Source: CAZMGV01 sp964565925
Lineage (GTDB): Bacteria; JAGRBM01; JAHCIT01
Length of the DNA stretch: 64,000 bases
Assembly (NCBI GenBank): GCA_964565925.1
Contig: CAZMGV010000010.1
Location: 1 to 64,000 of the forward strand
Direction: 5' to 3'
In this document: in pieces, positions 8,793-19,142 of the stretch
Numbering within the stretch: the stretch's first letter is position 1
Layout: every line of letters starts with the position of its first letter
The notes under the pieces: generated by a model
Database searches by the model: none
Seen by the model: the letters and a program-made list of their open reading frames with translations, nothing else
Told to the model about the DNA's origin: nothing
Made by a program: the position numbers and the translations under genes

Positions 8793-9535
8793 TCAGAGTT
8801 CCCAGTCCTTTGACTGGTCGGAAATTGCCGTCAGCACCTGTCGAGCGGCGTCCTGTTCGGCCGCCTTCTTGGAGGCGCCGGTTCCGGTCGCCTGGGCGCC
8901 GTTCACCCGGCATTGCACGCTGAACACCTTGGCGTGGTCCGGCCCTTCGGATGAAAGCACCGTGTATTCCGGCAGAATGCCGCCGCCGTCTTTCTGGGTG
9001 AACTCCTGCAGACGGCTCTTCCAGTCGGCAGCCAGGCCGGTACTCCCGCCCAGTTCAGAGAGTTTCTCGAACACTCCGGTAATGAGCGTAATGGCCGACT
9101 CCATGCCGCCGTCCAGATAGACCGCGCCGATCAGGGCTTCCACGGCGTCGGCCAGAACAGACGGCTTCTTGCGGCCGCCCTGGGACTCCTCGCCCTGCGA
9201 AAGTTTCAGGTATCTGTCCACGCCCCAGTGAAGTCCCAGCCGGGCAAGCGTCGGCTCGCAGACCAGGCGGGCGCGCAGCTTGGAAAGATCGCCTTCGCGG
9301 GCTTCCGGATACCGTTTCAGGAGAATGGTCGAGACGACCAGAGAGAGGACGGCGTCGCCCAGAAACTCGAAGCGCTGGTTCGAATCGACCGGCTGTTCCT
9401 TCCCCTGAGAAAGCATGTGTGTGTAGGACGGATGCGCAAGTGCCGTCTCCAGATGCTGCGGGTCCCGGAACCTGTATGAAAGGATGGCCTCCAGCGCTTC
9501 GCGGGCTTCAGACATTTCGTTATTGGCGACGTTGT

Positions 9536-9539
<4 letters not shown>
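8793..9539 (-). CDS. rnc: Ribonuclease III
   Basis: This 248-residue double-stranded RNA endonuclease processes rRNA precursors and structured mRNAs. The RNase III signature QRFEFLGDAV lies at about 55-64, and the second acidic cluster ADAVEALIGAVYLDGG supplies the remaining metal ligands. A C-terminal dsRNA-binding domain covers roughly the last 75 residues. The start at 9539 overlaps the mnmA stop by 4 bp (ATGA-type). A start eight codons downstream (MSEAREAL) is also possible. Confidence 0.97.
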
Positions 9540-10678
<1,139 letters not shown>

Positions 10679-10823
10679 AATGACGGAGTCTGCGACGCTC
10701 GCCTTGCCTGCGTAACTCACTGATCTTACAGGAGATTACGGTAAAACCGGACCGCCTTCGTGGCGGACGGAAGGCGCAGTCTAGAAATTGTGCCGGGCTG
10801 GCGCAAGGTTCGCCGAAAATGCC

Positions 10824-11585
10824 CTAACGAGTCATCTTTTCGAGTTCGGCGGCGAATTCATCTCGGGTGATCTGGCCTTTACGGGCCAGTACGCGGATGA
10901 CGGCGTTCAAATGGAGCTGCAGGGTGTTCACCTGTTCGCGAAGCGCATCGATTTCCTTGTCATTATTCGCCAGACGGGGCCTGGGCGGAGCGCTTTTGGC
11001 TTCCTCGTCGAAGGGATGCGACAGGGCATTCTGATCCGTCTCGACGGCCGGCGGTTTAGGGCCGCCTTTGCCGGCCTCTCCCGGCTTTGCATGCCGGAAC
11101 CCGCCCGATTCGTGGAACGACAGGTCGTACCCGAAGTCCTGTGCGTAGTAGACCTTCTTGATCAGATCGTCGACCTGGTGATGAAGCGCGACTTTCATCT
11201 TGATCACGGCGTTGTTCTTGCGGCCGATCTCCTCGGTGACGATCGGATTGATGACGGTAGAAACGGCGAGCGTGATGATCTTGCGCGGTTTCGCGTTTTC
11301 GTCGATTTCGATCGGAACGCAGCTGTTTTTCTCGCAGAACTGGGAGTTCACGTACAAGGCTGCATTGTGAGGTGGAACGGCACCTTCCAGGTCCACTGGT
11401 TCGAGACCCGACTGTACACCGAGGGCTTTTAAAACGTCCGCCTTTTTGGAGAACCCGCGCTTGATCAGAATGGTCCCGATCGGAAGCTTGTTGGTTTTCT
11501 GCATTTCCAGCGCCTTGGCGAGTTGGTCCGGCTGCAGGAGCCGGGACTCGACCATGATTTCACCAAGACGTTTCTTTGCAGCCAT
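10824..11585 (-). CDS. MshEN-domain (GspE N-terminal-like) protein
   Basis: This 253-residue soluble protein opens with the pattern RLGEIMVESRLLQPDQLAKA, which fits the MshEN/T2SSE_N domain found at the N-terminus of type II secretion and type IV pilus ATPases; some MshEN domains bind cyclic di-GMP. No Walker motifs or ATPase domain follow. A middle region with Cys-containing NSQFCEKNSC is followed by a Pro/Lys-rich linker and a C-terminal helix (about 205-253) likely to form a coiled coil. Stand-alone MshEN proteins are common in deltaproteobacteria, but their role is not settled. It precedes the START-domain gene on the same strand with a 37-bp gap. Confidence 0.65.
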   Translation of the reverse strand: MAAKKRLGEIMVESRLLQPDQLAKALEMQKTNKLPIGTILIKRGFSKKADVLKALGVQSGLEPVDLEGAVPPHNAALYVNSQFCEKNSCVPIEIDENAKPRKIITLAVSTVINPIVTEEIGRKNNAVIKMKVALHHQVDDLIKKVYYAQDFGYDLSFHESGGFRHAKPGEAGKGGPKPPAVETDQNALSHPFDEEAKSAPPRPRLANNDKEIDALREQVNTLQLHLNAVIRVLARKGQITRDEFAAELEKMTR

Positions 11586-11622
11586 GAACGGACATTCCTT
11601 TCGTCGTCAAGGACAGGGACGG

Positions 11623-12348
11623 TCAGTTGAACTCGGCGAAGCGCCGGTCGATCGGATTTTCAAGTTTCTGGGGGTCGGGCTTTGCGTAATCGGCGAGCGG
11701 TATCGGGCCCTTGGTAAACCGGTCTTCCTTCACCAGACTTCTCAGGCGGTCGGCCATCATCGGCAGGACGACCCCGGCTCCTGTCTGTGCAAAGGGGCCT
11801 ACGGCCGTGCCGGCAAGATCCATCAGCAGGGAAAGGGTGACTTCGGTCTGGTTCGCACCGAACGGTTTCATCGAATAGCTGCCATAGGTGTCCCGGACGT
11901 CACCCTTGATGTAGGTCCATTCGACCCGGTGCGCTTCGGGGTAATGAATAAACGAGCACCTCACGTTGTATTTGAGCGGCACCCCCGTCAGGCCGAACTT
12001 CATGTCGAGGATGGCCATCCGTCCCTTGGTTTCAGCCACGCTCACCTGTTCCAGCACCGGCATGATGTCGGGGAGATTGTGGTAGTCGGTGACGATGGCC
12101 CAGACGACGTCAATCGGGGCGTCCACGACGCCGATGATCTTCCCGTGCTTGACGCTGGTGCCTTCAATGTCGGTGAGGACAATGAATTTCTCGCCCTGGG
12201 CGAGCTGCTGCCTGAGCTGGGCGTAGCGGTCAGCGTCTCCAAGGTTCTTGGGGAGGGCTTTCGCTCCGCACCCGGCGCAGACAATCAGGACGGCGGCCGC
12301 TATGACGGCGGCGGAAATACGCGGGCGTATGGTGAACGACTGGATCAT
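11623..12348 (-). CDS. START/SRPBCC-domain exported protein, possible lipoprotein
   Basis: The 241-residue product begins with an N-terminal hydrophobic signal ending VCAGC at about 23-27. That is near a lipobox, although the -3 position is Cys rather than Leu. The body matches the SRPBCC/polyketide-cyclase lipid-transfer fold: VDAPIDVVWAIVTDYHNLPD is the typical early motif, and a long C-terminal helix covers the cavity. Such proteins bind hydrophobic ligands; the ligand is unknown. Downstream lies the MshEN gene, and the divergent CoA-transferase starts 85 bp away at 12434, so 12349-12433 must hold both promoters. Confidence 0.7.
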   Translation of the reverse strand: MIQSFTIRPRISAAVIAAAVLIVCAGCGAKALPKNLGDADRYAQLRQQLAQGEKFIVLTDIEGTSVKHGKIIGVVDAPIDVVWAIVTDYHNLPDIMPVLEQVSVAETKGRMAILDMKFGLTGVPLKYNVRCSFIHYPEAHRVEWTYIKGDVRDTYGSYSMKPFGANQTEVTLSLLMDLAGTAVGPFAQTGAGVVLPMMADRLRSLVKEDRFTKGPIPLADYAKPDPQKLENPIDRRFAEFN

Positions 12349-12433
12349 TCGCGGTCCAAACTATCCTTGTGCATTGGCTTGGCCGAAACTATATCTTTCC
12401 GACCGCCAAGGGTAAACCCGAAAGGTTAATTCG

Positions 12434-14188
12434 TTGACTGACTACCGTACCATTCTGGCCACCCGGTTCGAAATCCCCCGCGACGGCGGGGCCGACAAAT
12501 TAACGACTGCCGAAGAAGCTATCCGCCGGTTTGTGGAGCCGGGGATGTCGCTCCATTTCATGGCCGCCCACGGACGGGGTTTCCAGCTCGTTAATGCCGT
12601 GGCCCGTGTGTTCCGGGGCCAGAAACCGGGCTTCACGATGCTTCAGGCATCGGTCACCGATACGGCCAACGCATCGCTGGACGCCGGGCTCTACAAGAAA
12701 GTCGTCACCAGTTTTGTCGGCGACACCTATCCGGTGCCCAGCCCGAATCCCATCGCCCGGGAAGCGATCCGGACGCATGGGATCGAGATCGAACACTGGT
12801 CGCTGCTCAGTTACAGCCAGCGGCTTTACGCCGGTGCGCAGGGTTTTCCCTATATGGTGACGCGGTCGATCCGCGGCAGCTCCATGGAGAAGAACCCCGG
12901 AGTGCTGGTGATTGACGATCCGGCAAACCCCGGAGAGAAAGTTACCCTGATCCCGGCGCTCGTACCGGATATTTCTTTCGTTCAGTGCCTGGCGGCCGAC
13001 CGCTGCGGGAATGCGATCATCTCGCATCCGATGGGCGAGGGTCCGTGGGGGGCACTAGCGGCAAGGAGGGGCGTTGTTCTGGGCGCCGAGAAGATCGTCT
13101 CGACCGACGAACTCCGCAAGCACAACGACCACGTCTATATCCCGTCCAACAAGGTTCTAGCCGTGATCGATTTCCCGCTCGGCTGTCACCCCAAGGGGAT
13201 GCCGAATCAGGGTTACCCGGACGTGCCGGGATATGCGGACGACTATCCGTTCCTTGAAGAAACCCGTAATGCCGCCCGCAACGGACGCGAAACTTACAAC
13301 GCGTGGATCGAGAAGTGGGTATACGGGATCAAGTCGCCGCAGGACTACCGGGAGAAACTGGGACCGGAGCGGATCAGCTATATCCAGACGAACATGCGCC
13401 CCGACAGCTGGAAGTCGGAGATCGACGCCAGGCTGCCGTCGCTCAAGCAACCCGATACCGGTATTACGCCTGCTGAAAAAGGGATCGTGTTCGGCTCCCG
13501 GATCATGCTCGACCTCATCAAGTCCGACGGGATTGAATCGATTCTGGCCGGTGTGGGACCGTCCAACCTGGCCGCCTGGCTGGCGGAATATTTCTACCGT
13601 CAGGAAGGCGGGCGGGTGAACCTGATGGCGGAACTGGGGTATTTCGGCTTCACACCGAGACCTGCGGACCCGTTCCTGTTCAACTTCCGCAATGCGCCGA
13701 CCAGCACGCTGACCGGCGATATCCTCGATATTCTGGGAGCGATGGTGTCGGGCAAGGGTTCCAAATGTATGGGCGCACTGGCCGCCGCCCAGATCGATCC
13801 GCTTGGGAACCTCAACTCCACACAGCTTGAAGACGGCACGATTCTGGTGGGCTCAGGCGGCGCCAACGACGTGGCGAGCGGCGCCGAAGTGACGGTCGTC
13901 GTGACCGTTCTGGCGAAGAACCGGTTCATCAAGCAGTTGCCGTACATCACGAGTCCAGGCCGGAACGTTGAATACGTGGCCACCGACAAGGCCGTTCTGA
14001 AAAAGCTGGACGGCGAACTTGCCCTGTGGGGGCTGACGGGTGGCACCGATTTCGACAAGGAAGTGAAGCCGTTCTTCGGCTGGGACCTCAAGAAGTTCCC
14101 GGCCGTCCAGACGCTCAAACCCCCGACGGAAGAGGAGATTGCGCTGCTCCGGCTGTTCGACCCGCGCGGCCTTTTCCGGGAAAAGTAA
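12434..14188 (+). CDS. Fused family I CoA-transferase (glutaconate-type A+B)
   Basis: This 584-residue protein appears to join the two subunits of a family I CoA-transferase in one chain. The N-terminal half resembles subunit A. The C-terminal half carries AELGYFGF, whose Glu at about 400 fits the catalytic glutamate that forms the glutamyl-CoA thioester, and VGSGGANDVAS, typical of glutaconate-type subunit B. It probably moves CoA between an acyl-CoA and a free carboxylic acid. The substrate is unknown. The start is TTG with GAAAGG about 9 nt upstream. A family III CoA-transferase follows after 6 bp, so the two are probably co-transcribed. Confidence 0.8.
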   Translation: MTDYRTILATRFEIPRDGGADKLTTAEEAIRRFVEPGMSLHFMAAHGRGFQLVNAVARVFRGQKPGFTMLQASVTDTANASLDAGLYKKVVTSFVGDTYPVPSPNPIAREAIRTHGIEIEHWSLLSYSQRLYAGAQGFPYMVTRSIRGSSMEKNPGVLVIDDPANPGEKVTLIPALVPDISFVQCLAADRCGNAIISHPMGEGPWGALAARRGVVLGAEKIVSTDELRKHNDHVYIPSNKVLAVIDFPLGCHPKGMPNQGYPDVPGYADDYPFLEETRNAARNGRETYNAWIEKWVYGIKSPQDYREKLGPERISYIQTNMRPDSWKSEIDARLPSLKQPDTGITPAEKGIVFGSRIMLDLIKSDGIESILAGVGPSNLAAWLAEYFYRQEGGRVNLMAELGYFGFTPRPADPFLFNFRNAPTSTLTGDILDILGAMVSGKGSKCMGALAAAQIDPLGNLNSTQLEDGTILVGSGGANDVASGAEVTVVVTVLAKNRFIKQLPYITSPGRNVEYVATDKAVLKKLDGELALWGLTGGTDFDKEVKPFFGWDLKKFPAVQTLKPPTEEEIALLRLFDPRGLFREK

Positions 14189-14194
14189 AACCGA

Positions 14195-15382
14195 ATGCCG
14201 CATGCCCTTGAAGGACTGAAAGTAATCGATCTCTCCCGCCTGCTGCCGGGCCCTTACTGCTCAATGGTGCTGGCGGATCTGGGTGCCGACGTCATCAAGA
14301 TCGAGGATCCGGGCCTGGGCGACTACTCCCGCTATCAGGGATTCAAGAAGGGCGCGAAGCCCCGGTCGTCGTTCGAGATACTCAACCGCAATAAACGGTC
14401 GCTCACGCTCAACCTCAAATCCGACGCGGGCAAGGAGATTCTGAAGAAGCTCTGCGCCACCGCCGACGTCGTTCTGGAAGGGTTCCGGCCGGGCGTCATG
14501 GACCGGCTGGGCGTCGGCTATGAAACGCTGAAGGCGATCAATCCGAAGATCGTCTACTGCGCGATCACGGGCTACGGGCAGGATGGCCCGTACAAGAACC
14601 GTCCCGGTCACGATCTGAACTATCTGGGCTACGCCGGCATCATCGATATGACCGGCCCCAAGGACGGGACACCTTCGATCATCGGCACACAGGTGGCCGA
14701 TCTCGCGGGCGGGGCGCTCTCGGCCGTCGTCGGGATTCTGGCCGCGCTTCAGGCCCGAAATGTGACCGGCAAGGGGCAGTTCGTCGACATCGGTATGATG
14801 CAGGCGTCATTCGCCCTCAACATCTTGAACTGGTCGGAGCAGCTGGATCACGCCGAAAAGGATATCCGGCGCGGCGACACCAATATCACCGGCAAGTTCG
14901 CCTGCTACGGCGTCTACCGGTGTCAGGACGGCCGTTACGTCACGCTCGGCGCACTCGAGGCAAAGTTCTGGGAGAACTTCTGCAAGCGGACCGGCCACGA
15001 AGAGTGGATCCCTATCCAGCTATCCGAGGACCCGGCCGTAAAGGCCCGCCTCCAGAAAGAGGTGACCGATCTGTTCTTGTCCAAGCCTGCGTCTCACTGG
15101 CTCGGACTTCTCGAAGAAGAGGACATCTGTTTCGGACCGGTCAGTTCCGTCCGGGAGTCCGCGAACGACCCGCAACTCAAATTCAGCGGGATGTTCTACG
15201 ACGCCCCTAACTCAGCTGGCGAACCGATGAAACATATCTCTCTGGGCATAAAACTGTCCGCCACACCGGCCGTTCATCAACGGCCGGCGCCGAAATCCAG
15301 TGAACATACCGAGCTGATTCTGGGGGAGTTGGGGTATGATGGAGCGGCTATCAGCAAGCTGAAAGGCGAGGGCGTGGTCTAG
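14195..15382 (+). CDS. CaiB/BaiF family III CoA-transferase
   Basis: This 395-residue protein has the family III hallmark near the N-terminus (DLSRLLPGPYCSMVLADLGA, then ADVIKIE), and the nucleophilic Asp in VADLAGG is at residue 169, the same number as in formyl-CoA transferase. The fold is an interlocked dimer acting on acyl-CoA. The group also contains alpha-methylacyl-CoA racemases, so either transfer or epimerisation is possible. Its placement directly after a family I CoA-transferase suggests a shared acyl-CoA pathway, but no dehydrogenase or thiolase is adjacent to define it. Confidence 0.85.
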   Translation: MPHALEGLKVIDLSRLLPGPYCSMVLADLGADVIKIEDPGLGDYSRYQGFKKGAKPRSSFEILNRNKRSLTLNLKSDAGKEILKKLCATADVVLEGFRPGVMDRLGVGYETLKAINPKIVYCAITGYGQDGPYKNRPGHDLNYLGYAGIIDMTGPKDGTPSIIGTQVADLAGGALSAVVGILAALQARNVTGKGQFVDIGMMQASFALNILNWSEQLDHAEKDIRRGDTNITGKFACYGVYRCQDGRYVTLGALEAKFWENFCKRTGHEEWIPIQLSEDPAVKARLQKEVTDLFLSKPASHWLGLLEEEDICFGPVSSVRESANDPQLKFSGMFYDAPNSAGEPMKHISLGIKLSATPAVHQRPAPKSSEHTELILGELGYDGAAISKLKGEGVV

Positions 15383-15396
15383 ACCGCTTTCAGATC

Positions 15397-16506
15397 GTGA
15401 CAATATCCCGTCGAAGATTACTTCTCGCCGGTGCAGCGAGTGCAGCGGCACCGCTGCTTCTCCTGCCGCGCCGAAGCCGGGCCTCAACGAATCCGGACGT
15501 CACGGTGCTGATCGCGGAAGACGACGGCCCGATCAGGCTGGAGGGAGACCCTCTCGTGCTGGGCGGCGATTCATTTGGAGGGGACCCGGTAACGGTCCGG
15601 GCAAAGAAGGGCGATATTATTGCCGGAGGGAAGAGTCTCGATTCGCCGCTGGAGGTGGGCCCGGGCGTCACCCTCAACGGAAAACGCTATACCGGCTCGC
15701 TCGTGCTGAAGGCGAAGGGCAATACGATCCGGTTGCTGGAGACACAGCCGCTCGAAAGCTATCTTCCCGGTGTCGTGATGGCGGAAACCTACGAGTCCTG
15801 GGAGGCGGCCGCCCACGAAGCCCAGGCGATCTCCGCACGCTCGTATGCGCTCATGCGGCTGCATAGAGGCCGCGCCAAAGGTGCCGACTTCGACTTTTTC
15901 GCTGATACACGTGACAAGGCCTATGGCGGCGTATGCGACAACGGGCAGATACTCGGGGCCGTAAAGACAACGGCCGGTGAACGACTCACCTACAAGGACA
16001 GTATTGCCGAAACGGTTTTCCACTCCTGCTGCGGTGGGCAGACGGAAGCGGCGGAAGTGGTCTGGGGGCGTGAAGTCGCTTACCTGAAAAGCGTGACCTG
16101 TGATTTCTGCAAGGATTCGCCTGAATACCTCTGGAAATGCCAGCTGGAGCCCGGCGAACTTCTGAAGAAGCTGGAACCGGAAGGTATAACCGGGGAAAAA
16201 CTTGTCTCGCTCAAGGTTTCGAAGAAGAGCCGGTCGAAGCGTGCGATGACGTTTGAGGTCGAGACCGACGCCGGGGTTCAGGCGGTCGATGGGCAGAAGT
16301 TCCGGACCGCGGTCGGCGGGACCGTAATCCGGAGCCTGCGAGTCCGGGCCGACGTGATCGACGGGATGGCGGATTTCATCGGTTCCGGCTACGGACACGG
16401 CGTGGGGCTGTGCCAGTGGGGAGCGCAGGGGATGGCCCTCGAAGGCCGGGACCGGAAATCGATCCTGGCGCTCTACTACCCCGGAACCCGGATCGAACGT
16501 GACTGA
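15397..16506 (+). CDS. SpoIID/LytB-domain exported protein
   Basis: This 369-residue protein has a twin-arginine-like signal (SRRRLLLAGAAS, residues 4-15) followed by an Ala/Leu-rich segment. The SpoIID region is clear: SYLPGVVMAE, then an Ala-rich helix with AISARSYAL, and near the end GYGHGVGLCQWGAQGMAL followed by ILALYYPGT. SpoIID proteins are peptidoglycan lytic transglycosylases acting on denuded glycan; in non-sporulating Gram-negatives they are thought to help remodel the wall. Start is GTG at 15397. The 3' end overlaps queA by 8 bp. Confidence 0.85.
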   Translation: MTISRRRLLLAGAASAAAPLLLLPRRSRASTNPDVTVLIAEDDGPIRLEGDPLVLGGDSFGGDPVTVRAKKGDIIAGGKSLDSPLEVGPGVTLNGKRYTGSLVLKAKGNTIRLLETQPLESYLPGVVMAETYESWEAAAHEAQAISARSYALMRLHRGRAKGADFDFFADTRDKAYGGVCDNGQILGAVKTTAGERLTYKDSIAETVFHSCCGGQTEAAEVVWGREVAYLKSVTCDFCKDSPEYLWKCQLEPGELLKKLEPEGITGEKLVSLKVSKKSRSKRAMTFEVETDAGVQAVDGQKFRTAVGGTVIRSLRVRADVIDGMADFIGSGYGHGVGLCQWGAQGMALEGRDRKSILALYYPGTRIERD

Positions 16507-17533
16507 GCCGACCCTGAAACTCGAAGACTACGATTTCGAACTGCCAGACGCCCGGATCGCCCGTTATCCGGCGGAGTACCGGGACCAGTCGCGCCTGCTG
16601 GTTATCAACCGTAAATCGGGAGCACTGCGGCACCGCCATTTCTCGGACCTGGCAGACGAACTCCGCACGGGCGACCTGCTCGTGATGAACAACACCCGGG
16701 TCCGGGCAGCCCGGGTCCGGGCTAAACGCCAGACCGGTGGTCAGGTGGAACTGCTCTTTCTGGAAGAGCGGGAACCCGGTATCTGGAAAACGCGCGCCAA
16801 ACCGACGACCAAACTCAAAGAGGGTGAAAACCTTGTGGCCGCCGGTGCGAAAGTGACCGTCGGTGCCCGCGAGGGAGAGCACGTTATCATTCACGTTCGT
16901 CCGGAAGGCGGGATAAACGTTGAAAACTGGATCGAAAAAACGGGAGAGATTCCCATCCCTCCCTATTTCAAGAGAAAAGCCGAGCCTATCGACCGGGAGC
17001 GTTACCAGACCGTTTATTCGGACCGGACCGGCTCAATTGCCGCTCCGACGGCAGGTCTGCACTTTACACCCGGGCTGCTCGACCGCATTAAAAGCAAAGG
17101 GGTAGAGGTCCGGTTTCTGAACCTCACCGTTGGGTGGGGGACGTTCCAGCCTATCCGTAACGAGGTGCTGGAAAAGGGCGAACTCGAATCCGAAGGCTAC
17201 GAAATCCCGGCATCCACTCTGGAGGCAATCCTGAAGGCAAAAGGCGAGGGCAGGCGTGTGATTGCCGTCGGCACTACGTCCACCCGGGCGCTGGAAACGG
17301 CGTTCCGGACGGATCCGCCGGTGCCATCCGGTAATACCCGGCTGTTCATCCGGGAACCGTACCAGTTCCGCTGCATTGACGGCCTTGTGACCAACTTCCA
17401 TCTGCCGCAGTCCAGCCTGCTCATGCTGATCTGTGCCTTCGGGGGCCGGGAAAATATTCTGGCCGCCTACCGCGAAGCCGTCCGGATGGGTTACAGGTTC
17501 TACAGTTATGGCGACGCCTGCTTTATCGCCTGA
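16499..17533 (+). CDS. queA: S-adenosylmethionine:tRNA ribosyltransferase-isomerase QueA
   Basis: QueA makes epoxyqueuosine by transferring and isomerising the ribosyl part of SAM onto preQ1-modified tRNA. The 344 residues match the family length, with the typical N-terminus (DYDFELPDARIARYPA), the central IAAPTAGLHFT motif and the C-terminal TNFHLPQSSLLML. Start is GTG at 16499 inside the end of the SpoIID-like gene; the 3' end overlaps tgt by 26 bp. The queA-tgt-yajC-secD-secF order is a conserved proteobacterial arrangement. Confidence 0.97.
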   Translation: MTEPTLKLEDYDFELPDARIARYPAEYRDQSRLLVINRKSGALRHRHFSDLADELRTGDLLVMNNTRVRAARVRAKRQTGGQVELLFLEEREPGIWKTRAKPTTKLKEGENLVAAGAKVTVGAREGEHVIIHVRPEGGINVENWIEKTGEIPIPPYFKRKAEPIDRERYQTVYSDRTGSIAAPTAGLHFTPGLLDRIKSKGVEVRFLNLTVGWGTFQPIRNEVLEKGELESEGYEIPASTLEAILKAKGEGRRVIAVGTTSTRALETAFRTDPPVPSGNTRLFIREPYQFRCIDGLVTNFHLPQSSLLMLICAFGGRENILAAYREAVRMGYRFYSYGDACFIA

Positions 17534-18668
17534 GAATTTCAGACCCGGATTCGATCTCCAGAAGACGGACGGACGCGCCCGGCGGGGCCGTATCCGGCTG
17601 TTTCATGGCGACGTCGAAACCCCGAACTTCATGCCCGTCGGCACTGCCGGCACGGTGAAAGGTATTACGCCCGATGAACTGCGCACCATGGGCGCCCAGA
17701 TCATTCTTTCGAATACATACCACCTGTTTTTGCGGCCCGGTGTCGACCTGATCGAGGAGTTGGGCGGTCTGCACAAGTTCATGGGCTGGGACGGTCCGAT
17801 CCTGACCGATTCGGGCGGGTATCAGGTCTATTCGCTGGAAGGCTTGCGCAAGCTCGACGAAGACGGCGTTGAATTTAAGTCGCACCTCGACGGCTCCGTC
17901 GGCCGGCTCACGCCGGAGAGTGTCGTCGATATTCAGGAGCGGCTGGGTTCCGACGTCATGATGGTTCTGGATGAATGTCCGCCGCATGGGGTGGACCTGC
18001 CGCAACTGGACCGGGCAATCGCCCGGACCACGCGCTGGGCCGAGCGGTCGATCCGGGCACGAAAGCGGCCGCACCTGGCCCTGTTCGGAATCATTCAGGG
18101 TGGAACCCACCGGGACCGGCGGATCGATCACGCGAAAATGCTGGCTTCGATGGAAGTAAACGGTGTCATATTTGACGGGTTGGCCATCGGTGGCCTTGGA
18201 CTTGGGGAGGGTGAGACCGAATTCGTCGAGACCGTCCGGGTGACTACCGAGGCTATGGACCCCAAACGTCCACGTTATCTGATGGGGATAGGCCGGCCGG
18301 AAGATATTCTGAACGGGATTGAGCAGGGCGTAGACCTGTTCGATTGCGTTATTCCGACCCGCAACGGCCGTAACGGTCAGGCCTTTACGGCCGCCGGTGT
18401 CGTGAAGATCAAGAACCTCAAATACCGCAATGACCCGCGCCCCTTGGACGAAAGCTGCCAATGCCCGGTTTGCCGGACCTTTTCGAGGGCCTACATCCGG
18501 CACCTTTACCTGGCGGACGAAATGCTCGCCCCCCGGCTGTTGGCGCACCACAATCTCCACTTTTACGAGCACCTGGTTAAGGGTGCCCGGGACGCTATTG
18601 ATGCCGGACGGTTTGTAGAATATAAGGGTTCGCTCCTCGAAAGGATGAGAAGTGACTCACCTAGTTGA
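17508..18668 (+). CDS. tgt: Queuine tRNA-guanine transglycosylase
   Basis: Tgt exchanges G34 of target tRNAs for preQ1. With the ATG at 17508 the protein is 386 residues; an in-frame start at 17433 would add 25 residues lying inside queA with no family counterpart. LTDSGGYQVYSL carries the general-base Asp at about 101. GLAIGGLGLGEG is the substrate-binding loop, and DCVIPTRNGRNG contains the nucleophilic Asp. The C-terminal CQCPVCRTF plus a downstream His forms the structural zinc site. It is coupled to queA (26-bp overlap) and yajC (17-bp overlap). Confidence 0.97.
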   Translation: MATPALSPENFRPGFDLQKTDGRARRGRIRLFHGDVETPNFMPVGTAGTVKGITPDELRTMGAQIILSNTYHLFLRPGVDLIEELGGLHKFMGWDGPILTDSGGYQVYSLEGLRKLDEDGVEFKSHLDGSVGRLTPESVVDIQERLGSDVMMVLDECPPHGVDLPQLDRAIARTTRWAERSIRARKRPHLALFGIIQGGTHRDRRIDHAKMLASMEVNGVIFDGLAIGGLGLGEGETEFVETVRVTTEAMDPKRPRYLMGIGRPEDILNGIEQGVDLFDCVIPTRNGRNGQAFTAAGVVKIKNLKYRNDPRPLDESCQCPVCRTFSRAYIRHLYLADEMLAPRLLAHHNLHFYEHLVKGARDAIDAGRFVEYKGSLLERMRSDSPS

Positions 18669-19011
18669 AATTATTGGAACTTTAACGATGGCGCCGCCCC
18701 CTTCGGATGGCGGCCAGCAGCCCAATATGTGGCTGGCACTGGGCTGGTTCCCGATCCTTGTGCTCTTCTTCTACTTTTTTATCATGCGCCCGCAGATCAA
18801 GCGTGAAAAAGAGGTCAAGACGATGCTCGATGCGATAAAGGTCGGCGATAAAGTCGTGACAAACGGCGGTATGCACGGCAAAGTGACCCGCATCGAAAAC
18901 AATGTGTTTACGATCGAAATCGCCCAGAACGTGAAGGTCGATTTCGAACGGTCGGCGGTGGCCTCGGTCAAGAACAAGAAGGACAAGGAAACCGAGGCGG
19001 CAAAGTCCTAG
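18652..19011 (+). CDS. yajC: Preprotein translocase subunit YajC
   Basis: This small single-pass membrane protein of 119 residues is part of the SecDF-YajC holotranslocon. The transmembrane helix WLALGWFPILVLFFYFFIM is followed by RPQIKREKE and KVGDKVVTNGGMHGKV, both diagnostic. The GTG at 18652 is preceded by AAGGATGAG at good spacing and overlaps tgt; the internal ATG at 18688 would remove a Ser/Pro-rich N-terminal stretch and is less likely. SecD follows after 131 bp. Confidence 0.95.
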   Translation: MTHLVEIIGTLTMAPPPSDGGQQPNMWLALGWFPILVLFFYFFIMRPQIKREKEVKTMLDAIKVGDKVVTNGGMHGKVTRIENNVFTIEIAQNVKVDFERSAVASVKNKKDKETEAAKS

Positions 19012-19142
19012 GGAAAATTTTAAAGATGGAATTCCGGGTGCGCCTGACGCGCATCCGTTCTGCTTCCGGCACGGCAAGTAACCCGTGACCGGTTCAGACC
19101 CGGAGCCCGCAGAGGGCTGCATGGGGACAGAAAGGATGTTTC
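19012..19142 (+). other. yajC-secD intergenic region
   Basis: This 131-bp gap has no gene. A short G:T-tolerant hairpin sits near the start (GGGTGCGC pairing with GCGCATCC) but has no T-tract, so it is not a convincing terminator. AAAGGATG just before 19143 is the secD ribosome binding site. Confidence 0.5.
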
